From positions 331,353 to 395,352 of the forward strand of contig JACFMQ010000002.1 in NCBI GenBank assembly GCA_019455325.1: a stretch of 64,000 nt of DNA, read 5' to 3'. The stretch's first letter is position 1; every line of letters starts with the position of its first letter. The position numbers and the translations under genes were made by a program. Below are positions 19,160 to 28,774 of this stretch, piece by piece. Below the pieces are notes generated by a model. It was not told the origin of the DNA. It searched no databases and saw nothing but the letters and a program-made list of their open reading frames with translations. This DNA comes from Rhodocyclaceae bacterium (GTDB lineage Bacteria > Pseudomonadota > Gammaproteobacteria > Burkholderiales > Rhodocyclaceae).

Positions 19160-19813
19160 ATGCCGCCGCGCAACGTTCTCGAAACGGCACGTCACATCGT
19201 CGTCGAGGGGCCGATCGGCGTCGGCAAGACCTCGCTCGCCCGCCGCCTGGCTGCGCACCTCGACGCGCAGCCCTTTCTCGAACAGCCGGAGCTGAACCCC
19301 TTCCTGGCGCGCTTCTACCAGGACCAGGCGCGCTACGCGCTGCAGACGCAGCTCTTCTTCCTGTTCCAGCGCATGGACCACCTGCGCGAGCTGGCGCAGC
19401 CGGACTTCTTCGGCCGCCGCGTGGTCGGCGACTACCTGCTGGAGAAGGACCCGATCTTCGCGCAACTGACGCTCTCCGACGACGAGTACGCGCTCTACCG
19501 GCAGATCTACGAGCGCGTCGCGCCGCAGGCACCGACGCCGGACCTGGTGATCTACCTGCAGGCGCGGCCGGAGACGCTGATCGCCCGCGTCAGGAAGCGC
19601 GGCATCGACATGGAGCGCCGCATCTCCGACGCCTACCTGACCCTGCTCGCCGAACGCTACAGCCGCTTCTTCTACAATTACGACGCGGCGCCGGTGATGG
19701 TGGTCAATTCCGAAAACCTCAACTTCGTCGACCGCGACGACGACTTCCGGCTGCTGCTCGAGCGCATCGAGTCGATGCGCGGCCGGCGCGGCTATTTCAA
19801 CCGAGGAGAGTGA
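19160..19813 (+). CDS. Deoxynucleoside kinase
   Basis: 217 residues. P-loop [40 protein letters not shown]; the lid/base motif [20 protein letters not shown]; and [20 protein letters not shown], the usual order in dNK/dGK proteins. The E-R-R of [10 protein letters not shown] is also present. It phosphorylates deoxynucleosides for salvage; base specificity cannot be read. This gene next to folK and panB is a familiar betaproteobacterial arrangement. Confidence 0.92.
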   Translation: MPPRNVLETARHIVVEGPIGVGKTSLARRLAAHLDAQPFLEQPELNPFLARFYQDQARYALQTQLFFLFQRMDHLRELAQPDFFGRRVVGDYLLEKDPIFAQLTLSDDEYALYRQIYERVAPQAPTPDLVIYLQARPETLIARVRKRGIDMERRISDAYLTLLAERYSRFFYNYDAAPVMVVNSENLNFVDRDDDFRLLLERIESMRGRRGYFNRGE

Positions 19814-19818
19814 ATCCC

Positions 19819-20631
19819 ATGTCCGCCCAGAGCGCCGCTCGGCGCATGACCCACGTCGACCTGACGAAAATGAAGGCCGCCGGCGAGAAGATCGCCGTCC
19901 TCACCTGCTACGACGCGAGCTTCGCCGCGCTCTGCGAAGGCGCCGGCGTCGATGTGCTGCTCATCGGCGACTCGCTCGGCATGGTCCTGCAGGGCCACGA
20001 CTCGACGCTGCCGGTGACGCTCGCCGACATCGCCTACCACACCGCCGCCGTCACCCGCGGCTCGCAGCGGCCGCTGATCATCGCCGACATGCCCTTCGGC
20101 AGCTTCCAGGAATCGCCGGCGCGGGCCTTCCGCAACGCCGCCGCGCTGATGGCCGCCGGCGCGCAGATGGTCAAGATCGAGGGCGGCGCCGAGATGGCCG
20201 AGACCACGCACTTCCTGACCAGCCGCGGCGTGCCGGTGTGCGCGCACGTCGGCCTGACGCCGCAGTCGGTGCACCAGCTCGGCGGCTACCGCGTGCAGGG
20301 CAAGGACGACGCCGGCGCGGCGAAGCTCATCACCGACGCAGAAGCGCAGCAGGACGCCGGCGCCACGCTGATCGTGCTGGAGGCGATTCCGGCGACGCTG
20401 GCCGCCGAAGCGACGCGCCAGCTCGCCATCCCGACCATCGGCATCGGCGCGTCGAAGGAATGCTCCGGCCAGGTGCTGGTGCTGCACGACATGCTCGACA
20501 TCGCGCCGGGCAGGAAGGCGCGCTTCGTCAAGAACTTCATGGCCGGCCAGCCGTCGGTGGCGGCGGCCGTCGCCGCCTACGTGGCGGCAGTCAAGGACGG
20601 CAGCTTCCCGGCGCCGGAACACTGCTACTGA
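19819..20631 (+). CDS. panB: 3-methyl-2-oxobutanoate hydroxymethyltransferase
   Basis: 270 residues from ATG 19819, which has GAGGAGA at suitable distance; a GTG nine bases upstream overlaps the kinase stop and is less likely. [59 protein letters not shown] and [20 protein letters not shown] are PanB signatures, with metal-binding Asp in GDSLG and the catalytic Glu in VLEAIP. It makes ketopantoate, the first committed step to pantothenate and CoA. It heads the panBCD run. Confidence 0.97.
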   Translation: MSAQSAARRMTHVDLTKMKAAGEKIAVLTCYDASFAALCEGAGVDVLLIGDSLGMVLQGHDSTLPVTLADIAYHTAAVTRGSQRPLIIADMPFGSFQESPARAFRNAAALMAAGAQMVKIEGGAEMAETTHFLTSRGVPVCAHVGLTPQSVHQLGGYRVQGKDDAGAAKLITDAEAQQDAGATLIVLEAIPATLAAEATRQLAIPTIGIGASKECSGQVLVLHDMLDIAPGRKARFVKNFMAGQPSVAAAVAAYVAAVKDGSFPAPEHCY

Positions 20632-21510
<879 letters not shown>

Positions 21511-21527
21511 GCGGTGCAGCAAGGCCG

Positions 21528-21555
21528 TTGACAGGGACGCTTTTGCCGTTACAAT
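21528..21555 (+). promoter_or_regulatory. Sigma-70-type promoter for panD
   Basis: TTGACA at 21528-21533 and TACAAT at 21550-21555 are separated by 16 bp, 30 bp before the panD start. This is the clearest sigma-70 promoter in the window and gives panD transcription independent of panBC. Confidence 0.75.
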
Positions 21556-21585
21556 GCCGTTCCCCCAACTCATCCGGGTGAAGCC

Positions 21586-21969
21586 ATGCAAAGAACGATG
21601 CTCAAGTCCAAGCTGCACCGCGTGACGACGACGCACGCCGACCTTCACTACGAAGGCTCCTGCGCCATCGACGAGGACCTGCTGGACGCCGCCGACATCC
21701 GCGAGTACGAGCAGATCGACATCTGGAACGTGAACAACGGCGAACGCTTCAGCACCTACGCCATCCGCGCCGAGCGCGGCAGCGGCGTCATCTCGGTGAA
21801 CGGCTCGGCCGCGCGCCGCGCCGCGCCCGGCGACATCCTGATCATCGCCACCTTCGCCTGTTACACCGAAGCCGAGCTGAGCCGCCACGAGCCGGCGCTG
21901 GTCTACGTCGATTCGCAGAACCGCATCGTCCGCAAGGGCCACAAGATTCCGGTGCAGGCCGCCGCCTGA
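21586..21969 (+). CDS. panD: Aspartate 1-decarboxylase
   Basis: 127 residues starting [20 protein letters not shown]. The self-cleavage site is the Gly-Ser of [11 protein letters not shown], where Ser becomes the pyruvoyl group. [20 protein letters not shown] and [18 protein letters not shown] are family signatures. It makes beta-alanine for PanC. It has its own promoter and is followed by a strong terminator. Confidence 0.97.
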   Translation: MQRTMLKSKLHRVTTTHADLHYEGSCAIDEDLLDAADIREYEQIDIWNVNNGERFSTYAIRAERGSGVISVNGSAARRAAPGDILIIATFACYTEAELSRHEPALVYVDSQNRIVRKGHKIPVQAAA

Positions 21970-21992
21970 ACGCCCGCCGCACCGCATGAAGA

Positions 21993-22019
21993 AGCCGCGA
22001 TCCGTCGCGGCTTTTTTTT
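21993..22019 (+). terminator. Rho-independent terminator after panD
   Basis: The stem GCCGCGA/TCGCGGC with a four-base loop is followed by eight T residues, about 25 bp past the panD stop codon. Confidence 0.9.
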
Positions 22020-22137
22020 GCGCCTTGACATCCGCACGCGGGCACGGCGACGCATCCGCGCGGGCCGGCGCGGCCGACGGACGAAATGCGTGCGGCCTCC
22101 CGAAGGAGGCCGCACAAGCCGGGGAACGACGAACCGC

Positions 22138-23415
22138 TCAGGCGCCTTCGGCGCCCTCCTTGGCCTTGCCGCGCGGGCGGCGGGCGCGCGCCGCCGGCTT
22201 CGCCTCGGTCGCGGACGGCGCCGCCCGGCCGCGGGCGCGGCCGGCAGGGCGCCCGGCCTCGGCGGCTGGCGCGACTGGTGTGACGGGCATCGCGGGCGCG
22301 GCATCGGTGGCCTCGGCGGCAGCCGCCGGCTTCGCCGCCTTGCCGCGACGCGCGCCCTTCGCCGGCGCCTTGGCCGGCGACGGCTCGGCGCTTTCCTGAA
22401 CCGCGGCCTCGGCCGGCGGCGGCGTCTCCCGAACGGCCGCCGGCGCGGACTCGCCGTTGCCGGCAGCCGCCGGCCTGTCGCCGCCGGACTTGCGGCCGCG
22501 GTCGCGGCGGCGGGCCGGCGCGGCGTCGGCGGCCGGCGCGGACGCTTCCTCGGCCGGCGCGACTTCCACCGGCGCCGCGACGACCGCCTCGACCGGCGCC
22601 GGGCGCGCCGCGGCGCGCGTCACGTAGGTGCCGGATTTCTCGTCGCGGCCGACGCCGAAGAAGCCGCGCGCGGCGGCGTCGTCGAGCAGCCCGCCGAAGG
22701 TCTTGTAGCCATAGTAGGACTCGTTGAAGCCGGGGTTGCGGCGCTTGATCGCCTCCTTCAGCACCGAGGCCCAGATGCGCTCGGCGTCGCCGCGCACGGC
22801 GATGAGGTCGTCGAAGGTGGCGGCGGCGAGCTCGACGGCCTTGGCCTTCTTCGTCTCGCCCTCCTCGCGCCGCTTCTTCTCCTCCTCCGGGCTGCGCTTC
22901 GGCTGCTGCTCGCGGCGGGCGCTGGCGCGCTGCGCCTCGCGCTCGCGCACCAGGTCGTCGTAGAAGATGAATTCGTCGCAGTTGGCGATCAGCAGGTCCG
23001 AGGTCGACTGCTTGATGCCGACGCCGATCACCTGCTTGGCGTTCTCGCGCAGCTTGGAGACCAGCGGCGAGAAATCCGAGTCGCCGGAGATGATCACGAA
23101 GGTGTCGACGTGCGCCTTGGTGTAGCACAGGTCGAGCGCGTCGACGACCATGCGGATGTCGGCCGAGTTCTTGCCGGACTGGCGCACGTGCGGGATCTCG
23201 ATCAGCTCGAAGTTGGCCTCGTGCATCGTCGCCTTGAACGCCTTGTAGCGCTCCCAGTCACAGTACGCCTTCTTGACGACGATGCTGCCCTTGGCCAGCA
23301 GACGTTCGAGCACCGGCTTGATGTCGAACTTCTCGTACTTGGCGTCGCGCACGCCCAGCGCGACGTTCTCGAAGTCGCAGAACAGCGCCATGCTGGTGGT
23401 GTCGGATGCTGCCAT
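22138..23415 (-). CDS. NYN domain / OST-HTH protein
   Basis: 425 residues. The N-terminal NYN (PIN-like) nuclease domain has MALFCDFENVALGVRDAKYE, KNSADIRMVVDALDLC and FVIISGDSDFSPLVSKLREN, with the acidic residues of the LabA/limkain fold. Residues about 195-270 (DRGDAERIWASVL-like to YGYKTFGGLLDDAAARGFF) resemble an OST-HTH/LOTUS RNA-binding domain. The remaining ~150 residues are Ala/Pro/Arg/Lys-rich and probably disordered. Similar bacterial proteins are suspected ribonucleases; the RNA target is unknown. It stands alone between panD and the efflux regulator. Confidence 0.85.
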   Translation of the reverse strand: MAASDTTSMALFCDFENVALGVRDAKYEKFDIKPVLERLLAKGSIVVKKAYCDWERYKAFKATMHEANFELIEIPHVRQSGKNSADIRMVVDALDLCYTKAHVDTFVIISGDSDFSPLVSKLRENAKQVIGVGIKQSTSDLLIANCDEFIFYDDLVREREAQRASARREQQPKRSPEEEKKRREEGETKKAKAVELAAATFDDLIAVRGDAERIWASVLKEAIKRRNPGFNESYYGYKTFGGLLDDAAARGFFGVGRDEKSGTYVTRAAARPAPVEAVVAAPVEVAPAEEASAPAADAAPARRRDRGRKSGGDRPAAAGNGESAPAAVRETPPPAEAAVQESAEPSPAKAPAKGARRGKAAKPAAAAEATDAAPAMPVTPVAPAAEAGRPAGRARGRAAPSATEAKPAARARRPRGKAKEGAEGA

Positions 23416-23504
23416 GAATGTCTCCGGGGTCGGCGTGAAGGAAGGCGGCAGTATACCGCCGGCCCGGCAGGGCGGCCGGGAGACTTCCGGCGGCGGCGCG
23501 GCGC

Positions 23505-24122
23505 TCAGTCGGCGCGCAGGCCGGCCAGATAGGTGTCGATGATCGGCCCGGCGTACTCGGCGAGCGGGAAGCGGCCGTTGTCCAGCGTCCAGTTGAAGAG
23601 CAGGCCGTCGGCCAGCGCGATCAGCCCTTCCGCCGCTGCCTGCGGCCGGTGGCGGCGGCCGATCAGCCCCTTTTCCTGCGCCTTCTTCATCGCCGCCTCG
23701 AGCAGCTCGCGGTGGCGGCGCGCGCAGTCGAGGTGACGGTCGCGCGCCTCGGCCATCTCGCCGACGTATTCGCTCTTGTGGATGGCGATCTCGAACACGC
23801 GCTGGTGCTGCGGATCGCGCGCCACCTGCACCAGGAAGTCGAGCGCGATGTCGCGCGTGGCGGCGACCGGGTCCGCCGCCTCAAGCAGCAGCGGGCCGAG
23901 GTGGTCGGCGTCGGGCGGCGGGATGACGCGCTGCATCATCGCGTCGAACAGGTCGGCCTTGTTGGCGAAATGCCAGTAGATGGCGCCGCGCGTCACGCCC
24001 GCCGCCGCCGCGATCTGCGCCAGCGAGGTGCGCGCCACGCCCTGTGCGTGAAACACCTGCTCGGCCGCGTCGAGGATGCGGTTGCGGGTTTCCAGGGCTT
24101 CTTCCTTCGTCTTGCGAACCAT
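23505..24122 (-). CDS. TetR family repressor of the adjacent RND efflux operon
   Basis: 205 residues from ATG 24122 (MVRKTKEEALETRNRILDAA). The helix-turn-helix SLAQIAAAAGVTRGAIYWHF is of the AcrR/TtgR type, followed by NKADLFDAMMQRV and the AcrR-like C-terminal ligand domain. A longer upstream opening is not AcrR-like and is rejected. It is divergent from the RND operon, and an inverted repeat like the AcrR/TtgR operator lies between them, so it probably represses both itself and the pump and is released by pump substrates. Confidence 0.92.
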   Translation of the reverse strand: MVRKTKEEALETRNRILDAAEQVFHAQGVARTSLAQIAAAAGVTRGAIYWHFANKADLFDAMMQRVIPPPDADHLGPLLLEAADPVAATRDIALDFLVQVARDPQHQRVFEIAIHKSEYVGEMAEARDRHLDCARRHRELLEAAMKKAQEKGLIGRRHRPQAAAEGLIALADGLLFNWTLDNGRFPLAEYAGPIIDTYLAGLRAD

Positions 24123-24223
24123 GATTCCTCCGCCCCCGATTGAACCACAGACCCGCCGCCGACTCCATGTGCAGGAGACGGGGCGGCGCGGCAAACGCGC
24201 CGCCGCTGGCGTGCGGCGCTATT

Positions 24224-24247
24224 TACATACGTTCATGGATGTATGTA
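24224..24247. promoter_or_regulatory. Probable TetR/AcrR-type operator
   Basis: Arms TACATAC and GTATGTA flank a ten-base centre GTTCATGGAT. The 24-bp site is imperfectly palindromic and resembles the TTACAAACAT-type AcrR/TtgR operators. It lies between the divergent repressor and efflux genes, about 100 bp from each start. Confidence 0.75.
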
Positions 24248-24352
24248 TTATCCGCGCTCTAGACGAAGAAACACAAGTCGCAACCGACAATCCACCCCCA
24301 CCGGCCGGCTGCGGCACCCCCGCCGTCGGCCAGGACAACCCACGAGGTCGCC

Positions 24353-25570
24353 ATGGCACAAACCCCCGTCCCAGCCCCCATCGATCCCCTCTCCGCTGCC
24401 TCCGCCGGCCGGCCTCGCGCCTGGCTGCCGGCGCTCCTCGCGCTCGCCGTCCTCGCCGCCTGCGGCCAGGCGCCCGAGGGCGGCGGCGCCGGCGCGTTCG
24501 GCGGACCGGCGCCGGTGACGGCGGTGGCCGTGCAGCCGGAGGATCTGCCGGTCAGCTTCGAATACACGGCGCAGACCCTCGGCCTGCGCGAGATCGAGAT
24601 ACGCGCCCGCGTCACCGGCATCCTGGAGAAGCGCAACTACGCCGAGGGCGGCCGCGTCAGGGCCGGCCAGTCGCTGTTCACCATCGACCCGGCGCCGTTC
24701 CAGGCGGCGCTCGCCCGCGCCGAGGCCGACCTCGCCGCCGCCGAGGCGCGGCACGCGCAGGCGGCGCGCGACGCCGCCCGGCTGCAGCCGCTGATCGAGG
24801 GCAAGGCGATCAGCCAGAAGCAGTACGACGACGCGGTCTCGGCCGAGGCCATCGGCCACGCCGACGTGCTGGCGGCGCGCGCCCGGCTGCGCGAGGCGCA
24901 GCTCAACCTGGCGTGGACGCGCGTCGAGTCGCCGATCGCCGGCGTCGTCGGCCGCGCGCTGAAGTCCGAGGGCTCGCTGGTCTCCGGCCCGGACGTGCTG
25001 CTGACGACGGTGACGCAGACGCATCCGATGCAGGTGATCTTCGGCATCCCCGACAACGAGCGCCTGAAGCTGCGCCAGGAGGCCGACGCCGGCCGCCTGC
25101 GGCTGCCCGCCGACGGCCGCTTCGAGGTGCGCCTGAAGCTCGCCGACGGCAGCGTCTACGCGCAGACCGGGCGCACCGACTTCGCCGACGTGCGCGTCTC
25201 GCGCGACACCGGCACCAGCGAGGGCCGCGCCGAGGTGCCGAACCCGACCGGCCTGCTGCAGCCCGGCCAGTTCGTGCGCGCGCAGCTCGTCGGCGCGGTG
25301 CGCGCCGGCGTCTTCCGCGTGCCGCAGCGCGCGGTGCTGGAAGGGCCGCAGGGCAAGTTCGTCTACGTCGTCGGCAAGGAGAGCAAGGCCGAGGTGCGGC
25401 CGGTGAGCACCGACGAATGGCAGGGCGGCGACGTCGTCGTCACCGGCGGCCTCGCCGCCGGCGAGCAGGTGATCGTCGACGGCGTGCTGAAGCTCGGCCC
25501 CGGCGCGCCGGTGCAGGCGGGCGCACCGGCAGAGAAGCCGGCCGCGGCCGAAGCCAAGGCGGGGAGCTGA
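24353..25570 (+). CDS. RND efflux periplasmic adaptor (AcrA/MexA type)
   Basis: 405 residues. An unusually long N-region precedes a lipobox LAVLAAC with lipidation Cys near residue 37. VQPEDLPVSFEYTAQTLGLR, the lipoyl halves (RVTGILEKRNYAEGGRVRAG; LAWTRVESPIAGVVGRAL), a coiled coil between them, and the beta-barrel RVPQRAVLEGPQGKFVYVVG are in the expected order. It bridges the inner-membrane pump and outer-membrane channel. First gene of the efflux operon, three bases before the pump gene. Confidence 0.94.
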   Translation: MAQTPVPAPIDPLSAASAGRPRAWLPALLALAVLAACGQAPEGGGAGAFGGPAPVTAVAVQPEDLPVSFEYTAQTLGLREIEIRARVTGILEKRNYAEGGRVRAGQSLFTIDPAPFQAALARAEADLAAAEARHAQAARDAARLQPLIEGKAISQKQYDDAVSAEAIGHADVLAARARLREAQLNLAWTRVESPIAGVVGRALKSEGSLVSGPDVLLTTVTQTHPMQVIFGIPDNERLKLRQEADAGRLRLPADGRFEVRLKLADGSVYAQTGRTDFADVRVSRDTGTSEGRAEVPNPTGLLQPGQFVRAQLVGAVRAGVFRVPQRAVLEGPQGKFVYVVGKESKAEVRPVSTDEWQGGDVVVTGGLAAGEQVIVDGVLKLGPGAPVQAGAPAEKPAAAEAKAGS

Positions 25571-25573
25571 GCC

Positions 25574-28500
25574 ATGTTCTCGCGCTTCTTCATCGATCGG
25601 CCCATCTTCGCGATGGTGATCTCGATCTTCATCATGATCGCCGGCCTGGCCGCGATGCGCGGGCTGCCGGTGGCGCAGTACCCGGAGATCGCGCCGCCGC
25701 AGGTGCTGGTCGTCGCCAACTACCCCGGCGCCTCGGCCGAGGTGCTGGAAAAGACCGTCGCCGCGCCGCTGGAAACGCAGATCAACGGCGTCGAGGGCAT
25801 GCTCTACATGAACTCGACCTCGGCCTCGAACGGTCGCGTCGAACTGTACGTCACCTTCGAGATCGGCACCGACATCGACCAGGCGGTGATCAACGTCAAC
25901 AACCGCGTCAAGCAGGCCGAGGCGCGGCTGCCGGAGGAGGTGCGGCGGCAGGGCATCCAGGTCGACAAGTCTTCGTCCTCGTTCCTGCAGGTGCTCGCCT
26001 TCACGTCGCCGGACGGCCGCTACGACGACCTGTACACCAGCAACTACGTGACGCTGAACGTGCTCGACGTCTTGAAGCGCATCCCCGGCACGACCAACGT
26101 GCAGATCTTCGGCGCCAAGGACTACGCCATGCGCGTCTGGCTGAAGCCGGACCGGCTGGCGCAACTGAAGCTCGCATCCGCCGACGTGGTGCGCGCGATC
26201 AACGAGCAGAACGCGCAGTACGCGGTCGGCCGCATCGGCCAGCCGCCGGTGCCGTCCGGCCAGGAGCTGGCGCTGACGGTGAACACCAAGGGCCGGCTGG
26301 CGACGGTGGCCGAGTTCGAGAACATCGTCGTGCGCGCCAACGGCGACGGCTCGCTCCTGAAGCTGAAGGACGTCGCCCGCGTCGAGCTGGGCGCGCGCGA
26401 CTACGACTTCATCGGCCGCCTCTCCGGCCAGCCGGCGACGCTCGTCGGCATCTTCCTCAAGCCCGGCGCCAACGCGCTCGACGTGGCGCAGGCGGTCAAG
26501 GACACGCTGGCCGAGCTGTCGACGCGCTTCCCGGACGGGCTCACCGTGGACGTGCCCTACGACACCACCGACTTCGTCCGCGTCTCGATCCGCGAGGTGC
26601 TGAAGACGCTGGTCGAAGCGATGGTGCTGGTCTTCCTCGTCGTCTACCTGTTCCTGCAGAACTGGCGGGCGACGCTGATCCCGACGCTGGCCGTGCCGGT
26701 GTCGCTGATCGGTACCTTCGCCGGCCTGCTGATGCTCGGCTACTCGATCAACACGCTGACGCTCTTCGGCATGGTGCTGTCGATCGGCATCGTCGTGGAC
26801 GACGCCATCGTCGTGCTGGAGAACGTCGAGCGCATCATGCACGAGGAGAAGCTGGCGGCGAAGGCGGCGGCGATCCAGGCCATGCGCGAGGTGACCGGGC
26901 CGGTCATCGCCATCGTCCTCGTGCTCTGCGCGGTGTTCGTGCCGATCGCCTTCCTCGGCGGGCTGACCGGCGAGCTGTACCGCCAGTTCGCGGTGACCAT
27001 CGCCATCGCCGTCGTCATCTCCGGCATCGTCGCGCTGACGCTGACGCCGTCCCTGTGCGTGCTCATCCTGAAGCACGAGCACAAGGTCGAGAACCGCTTC
27101 TTCGCCGCCTTCAACCGCTGGTTCGCGCGCGTCACCGGCCGCTACACGGCCGGCGTCGCCTGGCTGATCCGGCGCGGCGCGCTCGGCCTGCTGCTCTTCG
27201 CCGGCATGGTGGCGCTCGCCGCCGGCCTGTGGAAGATGACGCCGGGCAGCCTGGTGCCGGACGAGGACCAGGGCTACTACATCACCGCCGTGTACCTGCC
27301 GGACGGCGCCTCGCTCGAACGCACCGACCGCGTCGTGCGGGAAGTCGACGCGATCATCCGCGCCAACCCGAACGTCACCAAGACCGTCGTCTTCACCGGC
27401 CTCGACTTCATCGGCGGCAGCTTCAAGAACAACGCCGCCACCTACTTCGTCACGCTGAAGCACTGGGACGAGCGGGACGTGCCGGCGAACGCGCTGGTCG
27501 GCGAGCTGTTCATGAAGACCGCGCACATCAAGGAGGCGCTGGTGCTCGCCTTCGGCCCGCCGGCGATCTTCGGCATGGGCAACTCCGGCGGCTTCGAGTT
27601 CTACCTGCAGAACCGCGGCGAGGGCGACGCCAAGCGGCTGGCCGAAGTGAGCGAGCAGTTCATCGGCCGGCTGCACGCCGACCCGAGCCTGGCGATGGTC
27701 TCCTCGATGTGGCGCGCCAACGTGCCGCAGCTCGACGTGGACGTCGACCGCGAGAAGGCGAAGGCGCTCGGCGTGCCGCTCGACGGCCTCTTCGACACGC
27801 TGGCGGCGACGCTCGGCACCTACTACGTGAACGACTTCAACAAGTTCGGCCGCGCCTGGCAGGTGCTGGTCTCCGCCGAGCCCGGCTTCCGCACGCGGCC
27901 GGCCGACGTGAACGGCATCTACGTGCGCTCCGAGCGCGGCGAGATGGTGCCGCTCGGCGCGCTGGCGCAGGTGCGGCAGACGACCGGGCCGGAGACGCTG
28001 GAACGCTTCAACAACCTGCCGTCGGTGAAGATCATCGGCGCCGGCGTGCCCGGCATGTCCTCCGGACAGGTCATCGAGCGCGTCGAGCAGATTGCGCGCG
28101 AGACGCTGCCGCCGGACTTCGGCTTCGACTGGGGCGGCGCCTCGTTCCAGGAGAAGAAGACGAGCGGCGACTCGGGTTTCGCGCTCGCCCTCGGCGCGCT
28201 GATGGTCTTCCTGATCCTCGCCGCGCAGTACGAACGCTGGTCGCTGCCGCTCGCCGTGCTGCTGGCGCTGCCCTTCGGCACCTTCGGCGCGCTCGCCGCG
28301 GTCTGGCTGCGCGGCATGACCAACGACGTGTATTTCCAGATCGGCCTGGTCACGCTGCTCGGGCTGGCGGCCAAGAACGCCATCCTGATCGTCGAGTTCG
28401 CCATCTACAAGCACCAGGAAGGCATGAGCGCAGCGGCGGCGGCGATCGAGGCAGCGCGCCTCCGGTTCCGGCCGATCCTGATGACCTCGCTGGCCTTCAT

Positions 28501-28774
28501 CCTCGGCGTGCTGCCGCTCGCCGTCTCGCACGGCGCCGGCGCCGGCGCGCGCCAGGCGGTCGGCACCGGCGTCATGGGCGGCATGCTGGCGGCGACCTTC
28601 CTCGCCGTCTTCTTCGTGCCGCTGTTCTACCGCGTCATCGCCGAACGCAGGCTGCGCGAGACGCGCAGCACCGAGGAACTGTTCGCGGAAGTGCACGCGA
28701 CGCACGCCAGGGCGCACGAGAAGCTGATCCGGCGCGTGCAGAAGGAAGAAGCCGCAGGAGAGAAAGATGAGTAA
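25574..28774 (+). CDS. RND multidrug efflux pump (AcrB/MexB type)
   Basis: 1066 residues, close to AcrB. It starts MFSRFFIDRPIFAMVISIFI. Proton relay Asp residues are in GIVVDDAIVVLENVERIM (helix 4). QYPEIAPPQVLVVANYPGAS, the two large periplasmic loops and GLAAKNAILIVEFA in the second half match HAE1 pumps. It exports hydrophobic compounds by proton antiport. It overlaps the outer-membrane gene by eight bases. Confidence 0.96.
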   Translation: MFSRFFIDRPIFAMVISIFIMIAGLAAMRGLPVAQYPEIAPPQVLVVANYPGASAEVLEKTVAAPLETQINGVEGMLYMNSTSASNGRVELYVTFEIGTDIDQAVINVNNRVKQAEARLPEEVRRQGIQVDKSSSSFLQVLAFTSPDGRYDDLYTSNYVTLNVLDVLKRIPGTTNVQIFGAKDYAMRVWLKPDRLAQLKLASADVVRAINEQNAQYAVGRIGQPPVPSGQELALTVNTKGRLATVAEFENIVVRANGDGSLLKLKDVARVELGARDYDFIGRLSGQPATLVGIFLKPGANALDVAQAVKDTLAELSTRFPDGLTVDVPYDTTDFVRVSIREVLKTLVEAMVLVFLVVYLFLQNWRATLIPTLAVPVSLIGTFAGLLMLGYSINTLTLFGMVLSIGIVVDDAIVVLENVERIMHEEKLAAKAAAIQAMREVTGPVIAIVLVLCAVFVPIAFLGGLTGELYRQFAVTIAIAVVISGIVALTLTPSLCVLILKHEHKVENRFFAAFNRWFARVTGRYTAGVAWLIRRGALGLLLFAGMVALAAGLWKMTPGSLVPDEDQGYYITAVYLPDGASLERTDRVVREVDAIIRANPNVTKTVVFTGLDFIGGSFKNNAATYFVTLKHWDERDVPANALVGELFMKTAHIKEALVLAFGPPAIFGMGNSGGFEFYLQNRGEGDAKRLAEVSEQFIGRLHADPSLAMVSSMWRANVPQLDVDVDREKAKALGVPLDGLFDTLAATLGTYYVNDFNKFGRAWQVLVSAEPGFRTRPADVNGIYVRSERGEMVPLGALAQVRQTTGPETLERFNNLPSVKIIGAGVPGMSSGQVIERVEQIARETLPPDFGFDWGGASFQEKKTSGDSGFALALGALMVFLILAAQYERWSLPLAVLLALPFGTFGALAAVWLRGMTNDVYFQIGLVTLLGLAAKNAILIVEFAIYKHQEGMSAAAAAIEAARLRFRPILMTSLAFILGVLPLAVSHGAGAGARQAVGTGVMGGMLAATFLAVFFVPLFYRVIAERRLRETRSTEELFAEVHATHARAHEKLIRRVQKEEAAGEKDE

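Noticed and set aside
24248..28717. Very long open frame on the minus strand opposite the RND efflux genes
   Set aside because: It mirrors the GC-rich codons of the real genes, has a low-complexity His/Arg/Asp-rich translation and no family match. Similar antisense frames opposite nosD, the cytochrome b fusions, nirF and cobN were rejected for the same reason.
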